From NCBI GenBank assembly GCA_028274825.1, contig JAQCMZ010000389.1, forward strand, positions 1 to 5,503: a stretch of DNA of 5,503 nt. The letters run 5' to 3'. Positions 1 to 4,730 of this stretch are shown here, in pieces. Below the pieces are notes generated by a model. The model was not told the DNA's origin and searched no databases. It saw only the letters and a program-made list of their open reading frames with translations. Made by a program: the position numbers and the translations under genes. Source of the DNA: Haloferacaceae archaeon (GTDB lineage: Archaea > Halobacteriota > Halobacteria > Halobacteriales > Haloferacaceae). Numbering within the stretch: position 1 is the stretch's first letter; every line of letters starts with the position of its first letter.

Positions 1-62
1 GGCCCCTCAACCGTGGCTTGGACGCGCTTCATGTCCTCGATTATTTCCTCGCGGGAAACCAT
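1..62 (-). CDS. N-terminus of a homing-endonuclease-associated repeat protein (partial)
   Basis: The reading frame starts with ATG at 62 and runs off the left edge after 20 codons. It begins MVSREEIIEDMKRVQATVEG. Haloarchaeal proteins with homing-endonuclease-associated (HNH-type) repeats often begin with a similar MVSREE helix followed by a Glu-Gly-Pro turn, and the next partial codon here (CC-) would be Pro. Only one helix is visible, so the assignment rests on resemblance of the start alone. The start is supported by a TATA element at 87-92, placed so that transcription would begin within a few bases of the ATG, as is usual for haloarchaeal leaderless mRNAs. It could be any small helical DNA-binding protein. 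No catalytic domain is visible. Confidence 0.5.
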   Translation of the reverse strand, partial: MVSREEIIEDMKRVQATVEG

Positions 63-86
63 GCGAGACACAGTTCAGCGTGGTAA

Positions 87-92
87 CATAAA
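87..92 (-). promoter_or_regulatory. TATA element of the leftmost gene
   Basis: TTTATG on the minus strand inside an AT-rich stretch. Its centre lies about 27 nt upstream of the ATG at 62, which predicts a leaderless or nearly leaderless transcript. Confidence 0.45.
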
Positions 93-273
93 TATTGGAA
101 TTTCCGAAACTAAACCGCCGTCAAAGAAGTTACACGTGGGCTATCCTTCTTTACTCTAACCGCTGTACGATGGCGACCCGCATCAGCCACACGCGTTGAA
201 TCATATTCGCTCACACCCCCGAACTGCAAGACTGCAGAGGGTTGAACGCCTTCGAGAATAAGCGAAGCGCTAC

Positions 274-348
274 TGGGTTGGGGCGGATTCGAACCGCCGG
301 CCTGCTCCGTGTGAAGGAGCCGTCATAACCTGGCTAGACCACCAACCC
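274..348 (-). tRNA. tRNA-Val (anticodon CAC)
   Basis: This is a 75-nt cloverleaf on the minus strand. The acceptor stem GGGTTGG pairs perfectly with CCAACCC and is followed by discriminator A at 274. The D-arm contains GGTTATGAC. The anticodon arm is GCTCC-TTCACAC-GGAGC, which puts CAC at positions 34-36 and reads the GUG valine codon. The T-arm is GGCGG-TTCGAAT-CCGCC. CCA is not encoded, since the plus strand reads tac at 271-273, so it must be added after transcription as is common in archaea. There is no sign of an intron. No integrase gene or duplicated tRNA 3' end is visible nearby, so there is no evidence here that it serves as an integration site. Confidence 0.97.
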
Positions 349-373
349 GTACCCCCTAATCTTCCAGCGTCGA

Positions 374-379
374 ATTTAA
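374..379 (-). promoter_or_regulatory. TATA element of tRNA-Val
   Basis: TTAAAT on the minus strand is centred about 28 nt upstream of the mature tRNA 5' end at 348. This predicts a transcript with almost no 5' leader. The rest of 349-555 shows no coding frame I can support, only a weak stem-loop around 508-525. Confidence 0.55.
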
Positions 380-555
380 GAGTTCCCTTGTTGAGTATGC
401 GGACCCGACCAAGACGAAAACCGCAGGCACCGGCCGACACACCGTCACGGTACAGTTAGGAGGAGTTGAACTCTCGAGAGGAGCCGGACACCGCCTATCT
501 GTCTCTGGACTCTCCAAGGGAGTCACCTGCAGTATGCACCGTTTGACCCAGCGGG

Positions 556-793
556 TTAGTTGACTTCAGCGAGTAAGTCATCAATACCCTCCTGCACGCG
601 TTCCCCCGTCTTCCGGAACCCCGTTTGGAACGGTCTCACTCGTGAAGAATCAGGTTTCTGATTCTGGCTCGTCAATGTCTAGTCGTCGGTTAATACGGTT
701 CACCACAGGCTGCAGATCTTCGCTGAGACCCTCTCGGATGTGGGTGATGGCGCGGCCGATATAGTGCCGGGCATCACTGTAATGTCTATTCAT
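556..793 (-). pseudogene. Small haloarchaeal protein (DUF7553-like), frameshifted
   Basis: From ATG at 793 a 47-codon frame reads MNRHYSDARHYIGRAITHIR and continues to DEPESET, then stops with TGA at 652-650. Removing the single T at 652 joins it without a break to a second frame, SSRVRPFQTGFRKTGERVQ then EGIDDLLAEVN, ending in TAA at 558-556. The repaired product would have 78 residues. The start resembles a family of short, charged, helical haloarchaeal proteins (DUF7553-like) that begin MN-[RK]-H-[FY]-x-D-A and are usually about 80-95 residues. The repaired length fits that family better than 47 residues does. The start is supported by a TATA element at 819-824. The family assignment is from memory of its N-terminus and its function is unknown. 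A genuine 47-residue protein is the alternative. Confidence 0.6.
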
Positions 794-818
794 GCCTAAT
801 TCAATAGAGCCGCCGAGA

Positions 819-824
819 CATAAA
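819..824 (-). promoter_or_regulatory. TATA element of the 793-556 gene
   Basis: TTTATG on the minus strand within AAAATTTATG. It is centred about 29 nt upstream of the ATG at 793, giving a leader of only a few bases. The gap 825-985 holds two short stem-loops (867-885 and 898-910) that could form the 3' end of the operon upstream. I see no gene there. Confidence 0.5.
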
Positions 825-985
825 TTTTGTGACTAACTCAGCGGAACAATAGCCATCATCCCGCAATCGGAGCCGGCGTCTCCGAATCGCTCTACCATCC
901 GCCCTGCGGACAGACACAATCTGGCGGTCCAGCCGGCGACGTAGCTTCAGCAATCACTTGCTTCTGCCGGGGTGGCCGTGGCCGG

Positions 986-1519
986 TTAGTACGAAGGTGA
1001 GTGTTCGGTGCTGCCGGCCCGGTAGTTCACCAGTCGCGCAATTGTAAAGAGTAGGTCCGACAGTCGGTTGAGATACCGAAGCACTTGTTCGTTGATCTCC
1101 TGACCGTCGGCCAACTGGACGACTCTCCGTTCAGAACGGCGCACGACCGTCCGGGCGTGATGGATTCTGGCCCCGATATCGTCCCCACCGGGCAGGATGA
1201 ACGACTCCAGCGGGTCGAGTTCCTCGTCAAAGCGGTCGATCCACTCTTCGAGACGGTTGACGTGGTCGGCGCTCATCTGTGGGTCGTCGTCGTCGGGACT
1301 GGGATTTGCCAGATCTGCCTGAACGATGTGAAGATGATTCTGGACGCTTGAAAGCACCTCGTTCACATCTTCGCCCTCGGCAGGTCGAGCTGTACCGATG
1401 ATTGCGTTGGCTTCGTCGACAGAGCCGTATGCCTCGATTCGGTCGTCGTCTTTGGCCACCCGGGTCATGTCGCGCAGGTCTGTCCGCCCTTTATCACCGC
1501 GGCCGGTGTAGATTTTCAT
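986..1519 (-). CDS. pduO: PduO-type ATP:cob(I)alamin adenosyltransferase
   Basis: A 177-residue cytoplasmic enzyme of the PduO adenosyltransferase family, which transfers the adenosyl group of ATP to cob(I)alamin to make coenzyme B12. The family signature is present in order: the N-terminal nucleotide-binding segment YTGRGDKGRTDL (residues 4-15), RIEAYGSVDEANAIIG (27-42), FILPGGDDIGARIHHARTV (107-125) followed by RRSERRVV (127-134), and YLNRLSDLLFTIAR (149-162). Asp35 and Arg127/Arg128 are candidates for the conserved Asp-Arg pair of the active site. The length is typical of a single-domain member, and the acidic linker around 73-80 (PSPDDDDP) fits a haloarchaeal protein. The ATG start overlaps the upstream stop codon as ATGA, indicating translational coupling to the glutaredoxin-like gene. 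No truncation or missing motif is seen. Confidence 0.96.
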   Translation of the reverse strand: MKIYTGRGDKGRTDLRDMTRVAKDDDRIEAYGSVDEANAIIGTARPAEGEDVNEVLSSVQNHLHIVQADLANPSPDDDDPQMSADHVNRLEEWIDRFDEELDPLESFILPGGDDIGARIHHARTVVRRSERRVVQLADGQEINEQVLRYLNRLSDLLFTIARLVNYRAGSTEHSPSY

Positions 1520-1755
1520 GCGAGTGTCCGGTCGACGTAGTTGAGAATCTTCGCGCTCTCGCCCATTGTCACGCCTCTGGTGTCGTCGACGAGCACGGGG
1601 ACGGCTCGCTGACCTGACACCCGCTTGAGTTCGTCTCGGTGTGAATGAAGCGCGTCAACCCACTCCGTTTCGTACTCGATATCTGCTCCTTCGAGGGCGT
1701 CGTGAACTTCCTCACAGTACGGACACCCATCCAGCGCGTACAGTTGAATCGCCAT
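1516..1755 (-). CDS. Glutaredoxin / GST N-terminal-like thioredoxin-fold protein
   Basis: A 79-residue thioredoxin-fold protein. The first strand (residues 3-8) leads into the dithiol active site GCPYC (Cys11 and Cys14). The conserved cis-proline is in AVPVLVD (Pro53), and a late Gly-Glu-Ser turn (65-67) precedes the last helix, as in glutaredoxins and the N-terminal domain of glutathione S-transferases. It probably performs thiol-disulfide exchange in the cytoplasm. The frame stays open upstream to 1872, but I chose ATG 1755 because the fold begins there and the upstream extension is transposon-derived sequence (the TnpB tail and hairpin at 1797-1844). Its stop overlaps the adenosyltransferase start, so the two form an operon. 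No clear TATA element lies within 40 nt upstream. A separate downstream GST domain is absent. Confidence 0.92.
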   Translation of the reverse strand: MAIQLYALDGCPYCEEVHDALEGADIEYETEWVDALHSHRDELKRVSGQRAVPVLVDDTRGVTMGESAKILNYVDRTLA

Positions 1756-1796
1756 ATGCAATTTTTGATTAGCCGGGTGAAGAAGTTTCGCTCTGG

Positions 1797-1844
1797 TCAG
1801 TTGCCCACGACTGGAGTTGTGGGCTTGTCGGTGGACTCCCGCAC
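1797..1844 (-). pseudogene. Isolated TnpB C-terminal tail
   Basis: Fifteen codons read VRESTDKPTTPVVGN followed by TGA at 1799-1797. This matches the tail of the larger TnpB remnant (QRESTNKPTASAVG) at the same position relative to its hairpin. The DNA at 1800-1839 and 2101-2140 is identical at 32 of 40 positions. It is the end of a second tnpB copy whose body is missing. Confidence 0.7.
1803..1824 (-). repeat. TnpB terminal stem-loop, copy A
   Basis: On the plus strand an 8-bp stem CCCACGAC / GTTGTGGG (one G-T pair, closed below by G1803-C1824) encloses the loop TGGA. It overlaps the coding end of the 1797-1844 tail and corresponds to copies B and C. Confidence 0.75.
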
Positions 1845-1857
1845 TTCGCGCTCCCCA

Positions 1858-1906
1858 GCCTGAAAGCCCCACGCCCGCCGTTTTCTAGCGGTGGGCTTTC
1901 TCAGGC
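1858..1906. repeat. Large imperfect stem-loop in the TnpB remnant cluster
   Basis: GCCTG at 1858-1862 pairs with CAGGC at 1902-1906, and AAAGCCC at 1863-1869 pairs with GGGCTTT at 1893-1899. Weaker GC pairing continues towards a loop containing TTTTCT. The core shares the AAGCCCAC / GTGGGCTT theme of the TnpB terminal hairpins, so it is probably another, diverged element end. Confidence 0.55.
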
Positions 1907-2045
1907 GACCTTCTGGCGGGGAGTCGGAGCGGCGCGTTCGGCGTCCCCGACTTCGGGGCTGACTGACGGGCAGCCCGTCTCACCGCCCGCTTCTGGGTCT
2001 GTGAGACTTATTTTCGTATATATACTGAAGTCAAATAATCGTTTT

Positions 2046-2059
2046 GCGCTTCCTCCCAC
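2046..2059. repeat. 14-bp direct repeat, left copy
   Basis: GCGCTTCCTCCCAC recurs exactly at 2397-2410 in the same orientation. The two copies bracket the TnpB fragment, which suggests an element end duplicated by nested insertion or recombination. Confidence 0.7.
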
Positions 2060-2061
2060 GT

Positions 2062-2080
2062 CGCCAGACCGCGTCTGGCG
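2062..2080. repeat. Perfect 8-bp stem-loop after the tnpB remnant
   Basis: CGCCAGAC / GTCTGGCG with a 3-nt loop lies just downstream (minus-strand sense) of the tnpB stop at 2086. It is adjacent to the 14-bp repeat and may be an element-end hairpin or a transcript 3' end. No T-run follows. Confidence 0.5.
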
Positions 2081-2085
2081 GGCAG

Positions 2086-2396
2086 TCACGCGTAGCGTCG
2101 GCTACCCACGGCTGAAGCCGTGGGCTTGTTGGTGGACTCTCGTTGTACCGAGACGAGCGTATCGGATGCCACTTTACTAGCAGTCACGGTCACAATCCCC
2201 GACTCGAGGGCGTACTGACAGAACGCCCCTCCAGCAGGGGACTTCTGCCCCTGCTGAAGTGTCACCGATAACTTCCGAGCAATGGTTTTTGCCGCGTTAT
2301 AATCCGCGTTCGCTGTGTCCCCGCCAAGCACTCGAAGTGCTGGTCATCACGGGTCTCTTCGAGCGTACACCCACATTTCGAGCATGTGTGGCTTAC
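2086..2396 (-). pseudogene. tnpB: TnpB (RNA-guided nuclease, IS200/IS605 family) C-terminal remnant, frameshifted
   Basis: The minus strand encodes the C-terminal part of a haloarchaeal TnpB in two frames. Upstream, RVSHTCSKCGCTLEETRDDQ followed by HFECLA gives the first three cysteines of the target-nucleic-acid-binding zinc ribbon. The next frame continues with GDTANADYNAAKTIARKL, then GQKSPAGGAFCQYALESG and the tail QRESTNKPTASAVGSRRYA, stopping at 2086. NADYNAAKNIA-type and GQKSP-x-GG motifs are characteristic of this family; the Asp in ADYNAA corresponds to the last RuvC acidic residue. The frame break falls just where the fourth zinc-ribbon cysteine should be. Everything N-terminal, including the other catalytic residues, is missing. 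The 3' end overlaps stem-loop copy B. It is non-functional as a protein. A guide-RNA-like transcript from the 3' end remains possible but is not demonstrated. Confidence 0.85.
2105..2124 (-). repeat. TnpB terminal stem-loop, copy B
   Basis: A perfect 8-bp stem CCCACGGC / GCCGTGGG with loop TGAA (plus strand). It lies inside the last codons of the tnpB remnant, the usual position of the right-end hairpin in these elements. Confidence 0.8.
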
Positions 2397-2410
2397 GCGC
2401 TTCCTCCCAC
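2397..2410. repeat. 14-bp direct repeat, right copy
   Basis: Exact second copy of the sequence at 2046-2059. It overlaps the left arm of stem-loop copy C and sits at the point where recognisable TnpB coding sequence begins. Confidence 0.7.
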
Positions 2411-2425
2411 CCCTGAAGGGGTGGG
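2406..2425 (-). repeat. TnpB-type terminal stem-loop, copy C
   Basis: A perfect 8-bp stem CCCACCCC / GGGGTGGG with loop TGAA. In one minus-strand frame it encodes ARKPTPSGVGG, parallel to KPTASAVG and KPTTPVVG of copies B and A. It therefore looks like the right end of a third TnpB element, fused directly to the zinc-ribbon fragment of the second. The stretch 2462-2613 beyond it shows no gene. Confidence 0.7.
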
Positions 2426-2613
2426 CTTCCGCGCTAGGACCGCTGTGATTCAACTCACACTCATGTCTGTGCCCGAGTCCAACGCGGTGACTCTCTGTGG
2501 TATTCGATCAGCGGGCTGCTGGACGTGACTGACTGCCGTGTTCGATGATGGTAAAGTATGCTAGCTGAAACCTAGAATTGCTGTGGATCGGCCCGAATAC
2601 TGCCGTTTCTTCT

Positions 2614-3008
2614 TTAGCCAGAGTGAAAATCGGTGATCGCCTCGCGCCATTCTGACGGAATCGGCCGGGAACTCTCAATATCAGAATCATACGCTACCCG
2701 CACGGTTTCCGCGGTGGCACCGACTTCACCCCGATTCTCTGCATCGTATTCCACACTGAGACTTGATTCGTCCAACTTTGGCTGCTGGATCACTAGTTCA
2801 ACGTCTCCATTTGGGCCGATAGGCTCTCTATACTCAATCTCCGATACGGCGAGTACGGTGTCAGTCTGGGCCAGCTCCATTCCCATTACCTCCCGAAGAT
2901 ACTCTGCCCGCACACCTCGAGGTGCGTGATCCAAACTGCGTTGTTCGTGATCCCCATCGCGTCGATATCCCGAAATCGCACGGTTGTCGATGTCCTGTGA
3001 ACGCTCAT
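2614..3008 (-). pseudogene. Hotdog-fold acyl-CoA thioesterase (4HBT family), frameshifted
   Basis: From ATG at 3008 one frame reads MSVHRTSTTVRFRDIDAMG then ITNNAVWITHLEV, the N-terminal strand and catalytic-loop region of 4HBT-type thioesterases (pattern R-x-x-D-x-D-x-x-G-H-V-N-N). At about 2908-2917 homology passes to another frame, RAEYLREVMGMELAQTDTVL then EIEYREPIGPNGDVELVI, and so on to SRPIPSEWREAITDF and TAA at 2614. Adding one base restores 131 residues, the normal size of a single-domain enzyme that hydrolyses acyl-CoA thioesters. The usual His after the catalytic-loop Gly is Ile here (GITNN), a further departure from the family. No clear TATA element precedes 3008. The longer frame opening at 3117 bypasses the true N-terminus and should not be used as the start. 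The frameshift may be real decay or a sequencing error. Confidence 0.85.
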
Positions 3009-3245
3009 GCATCTTTCCAGCCAACACGCTCGTTTGGCTCTCATCCGTCAGGAAAGTGATACGTACCCAACACTGCTGGAATATTGAAACCCTATTTCTA
3101 GCCAACCTGTGTCGCATTGAACCCGCTATTTCACTACTGTGTCTCGCTTCGTCTCTTCACCGAGGTTGCCCGCATCACTTTGTGTGTGACAACGTTGACT
3201 TGCTCTAGGAATGACACACTCTCTGTGGCGGCTGATAGGACAGTG

Positions 3246-3252
3246 ATTTAGT
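3246..3252 (+). promoter_or_regulatory. TATA-like element of the cysteine-rich gene
   Basis: ATTTAGT within GTGATTTAGTATC is centred about 27 nt before the GTG at 3276, the spacing expected for a leaderless haloarchaeal transcript. The intergenic stretch 3009-3245 shows nothing else I can support. Confidence 0.4.
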
Positions 3253-3275
3253 ATCGGTCTTCTGTCCAGATCTCC

Positions 3276-3707
3276 GTGAGCCGATCCCAGTTTTCCTTAT
3301 TTGGGAGAAGAGTCATCCAGATCCCGTCCGTCACATCTACCGTGTTGGAACGGATCCTCCACGGGCTAGGGTACGTCATCGCGCACGTGCTGTTTTTTCG
3401 AGCGTCGACCCCCAAAGCGGTCGTCGGCCGTCTCCGGCTTGCTTACCGACTGGTCGGTGTCCGGATTGAGGAGACATCCCGAGTGAACGGCGTCGAACGG
3501 ACTGTGTTCTGCTGTCCGTATCGATCACTCGGTACGCGCTGGTTCGATGACAAACAACTCTGTCACAGAAAACTCGACCGCGTCGACGACGGATACGTTA
3601 CTTACCTCCGTCGACACAAGAATATCGATTACTGCCGTCCCAGAGGCTGTGCGAATCTCGACTCGTGTGAGGCCTCTAAACACTGCTATTCAGAGGTGTC
3701 AGACTGA
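3276..3707 (+). CDS. Cysteine-rich protein of unknown function
   Basis: A 143-residue frame starting with GTG and ending TGA. I do not recognise the family. The N-terminal half (about 23-64) is probably helical and hydrophobic with basic residues. The C-terminal half is rich in cysteine: Cys79, Cys80 (in CCPYR), Cys96 (LCHRKLDRVDDGYVTYL), Cys120, Cys125 (CRPRGC), Cys131 and Cys137 (HCYSEV). Seven cysteines with nearby His97 and His136 suggest a metal or iron-sulfur site, which is inference. A G/C preference at third codon positions and an ordered Cys pattern support real coding. The GTG start is favoured by the TATA-like element at 3246-3252. A later GTG at residue 23 is an alternative, since the first 20 residues look less constrained. 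It stands alone: the neighbours are a convergent-side thioesterase remnant and a truncated permease. Confidence 0.6.
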   Translation: MSRSQFSLFGRRVIQIPSVTSTVLERILHGLGYVIAHVLFFRASTPKAVVGRLRLAYRLVGVRIEETSRVNGVERTVFCCPYRSLGTRWFDDKQLCHRKLDRVDDGYVTYLRRHKNIDYCRPRGCANLDSCEASKHCYSEVSD

Positions 3708-3764
3708 TCTCGTCAGCGGTTGCCACCTGGACCACCAGGCTTCTGAGATCCCATCATGTATTAT

Positions 3765-3780
3765 TCAAATCCGGATTTGA
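3765..3780. repeat. Perfect 16-bp palindrome at the permease truncation point
   Basis: TCAAATCCGGATTTGA is its own reverse complement over all 16 bases. It lies 5 nt before the codon (3786) at which ABC permease homology begins. It could be an operator for a dimeric regulator or a scar of the event that removed the permease N-terminus. It is not part of any assigned gene. Confidence 0.7.
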
Positions 3781-3785
3781 TATAG

Positions 3786-4331
3786 CGGCATCTAATCTAC
3801 TTCGCGTACACCTCGGCCGGGATGATCGCCAGTGACATCGAAACCGACCGGATGGACCTGCTCCTCTCGTTTCCCGTCTCTCGAGCCCAGGTTGTAGCCG
3901 AGAAACTCGCTGCACTTCTGCTCCCGTTACTTGTGTTGAACTTCGTGGTTGAAACTGTCACGCACAGCCTCGCCGTCGTCGTCGGTGAGACAATCGACCC
4001 ACTGGCTCTCGCGACAGCACATCTCCTGTCTGTCCCGTACTTTCTGGTCTGTGGCGGGATTGGACTGCTGCTGTCGGTGTCCGTCGATCGGGCGGCCGTT
4101 GCAGAGCGTCTCGCGGCCGGATTGGTGTTCGCCCTCTGGCTGATAGAATCAGTCGCTGGCATGGCGACGAATTTCGCCTGGATACTGTTTCTGAGCCCGA
4201 CTCACTACGATAATCCCACGCCGATTCTTGTCGAGGGAACGTACACGCTACTTGATAGCGGAATTCTCCTTGTCGCATTCGTCGCGCTACTCGGTCTGAG
4301 TCAACTCCTGTTCAGACGGCGAGACGTGTAG
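3786..4331 (+). pseudogene. ABC-2 type transporter permease, N-terminally truncated
   Basis: The frame encodes the C-terminal part of an ABC-2 family integral membrane subunit. The segment GMIASDIETDRMDLLLSFPV, then SRAQVVAEK, is the typical cytoplasmic loop between the second and third membrane segments. Four hydrophobic spans follow (residues about 28-53, 62-86, 95-113 and 146-163, counted from the ATG at 3822), and the protein ends in RRRDV, also typical. Homology begins before that ATG: after a TAG at 3783 the codons read RHLIYFAYTSA, part of the preceding membrane span. A full protein would have roughly 100 more N-terminal residues, and these are absent in all frames of 3708-3783. No ATP-binding subunit gene lies nearby. 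The ATG at 3822 could start a 169-residue product, but it would lack the first membrane helices and is unlikely to work. Confidence 0.85.
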
Positions 4332-4531
4332 CATGTCCACGGAGAGGACTCGGTGGGGAACAAGTGACGGGTTCTGCCAGTCTAAGTGCCTATGGCCTGA
4401 AGATGGCAGAGACTGTGTCGACAGGATACTGCCTGACACAATCTTCTTTGCATGTTGACTCTCTTCGATAGGCCTTCGTCACCGACCACTGGCATCGAAC
4501 CTGTATTGAGACGAATTTGATATTGCGACAT

Positions 4532-4693
4532 ATGGTTTATGCGATCTCGGTGAATCAGCAGGCAGCTCCACAATTGTTCGAAAAGGCCTACGAGAGGGTG
4601 ATTGCTAGCTGGGTATTAGCAACGGCCGAAATCAAGCCAATATCTGCTTCCGTCGGTCCTAGGTGGAACGCCCGTGTCAGGCGGCTCATCTAA
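4532..4693 (+). CDS. Possible small protein, unrecognised
   Basis: A 53-codon frame from ATG to TAA, beginning MVYAISVNQQAAPQLFEKAY and ending WNARVRRLI. I recognise no family. It is amphipathic in the middle and basic at the end. No TATA element is placed correctly for a leaderless start (a TTTGATA at 4515-4521 is too close) and there is no clear Shine-Dalgarno sequence. It may be a fragment of a larger lost gene or a chance frame. Confidence 0.2.
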   Translation: MVYAISVNQQAAPQLFEKAYERVIASWVLATAEIKPISASVGPRWNARVRRLI

Positions 4694-4722
4694 ATGTAGT
4701 TCACTCAGGGGCTTCTTAACCG

Positions 4723-4730
4723 CTTATTTA
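4723..4730 (+). promoter_or_regulatory. Promoter-like TATA element
   Basis: TTATTTAC, preceded by TTAACCGC, has the form of a haloarchaeal promoter. Its centre is about 25 nt before a GTG at 4751, but that frame stops after 15 codons (TGA at 4796-4798), so any product is unknown or the gene is degraded. Confidence 0.35.

Larger units (their letters stand above)
1797..2461 (-). mobile_element. Composite of IS200/IS605-type TnpB right-end remnants
   Basis: This stretch is made of several overlapping TnpB-related pieces, all oriented to the minus strand: a lone C-terminal tail (1797-1844), a large imperfect stem-loop (1858-1906), a GC-rich segment with an AT-rich island (about 2005-2045), a zinc-ribbon-to-C-terminus fragment (2086-2396) and a third terminal hairpin (2406-2425). 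Haloarchaeal IS200/IS605 elements typically end in a hairpin overlapping the tnpB 3' end, a region that yields the TnpB guide RNA. No TnpA (Y1 transposase) and no RuvC-like catalytic part of TnpB is present, so the region cannot be autonomous. Exact element boundaries cannot be fixed from this window. An open frame at 1901-2089 (minus) lies inside it, and I cannot assign it to a protein. Confidence 0.75.

Noticed and set aside
274..560. tRNA-linked integration site
   Set aside because: No integrase and no repeated copy of the tRNA 3' end is visible in the window.
1756..1872. N-terminal extension of the glutaredoxin-like protein up to 1872
   Set aside because: The extension is translated transposon tail and hairpin sequence; the thioredoxin fold starts at the ATG at 1755.
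1797..2430. CRISPR array suggested by repeated hairpins
   Set aside because: Only three diverged copies with irregular spacing, and they overlap TnpB tails; no regular repeat-spacer pattern and no cas gene.
2262..2453. Independent 63-residue protein on the minus strand
   Set aside because: Its first part is translated hairpin and its middle is the TnpB zinc ribbon cut by a frameshift, so it is part of the tnpB remnant.
3009..3117. Thioesterase start at 3117
   Set aside because: That frame bypasses the conserved N-terminus, which is encoded in another frame from ATG 3008.
3726..3739. Hairpin CCTGG-ACCA-CCAGG as a terminator of the cysteine-rich gene
   Set aside because: The stem is only 5 bp and no T-rich tract follows, so it is too weak to call.
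3547..3780. Plus-strand Ser/Thr-rich 77-residue frame
   Set aside because: It overlaps the cysteine-rich gene in another frame and has low-complexity composition typical of a shadow.
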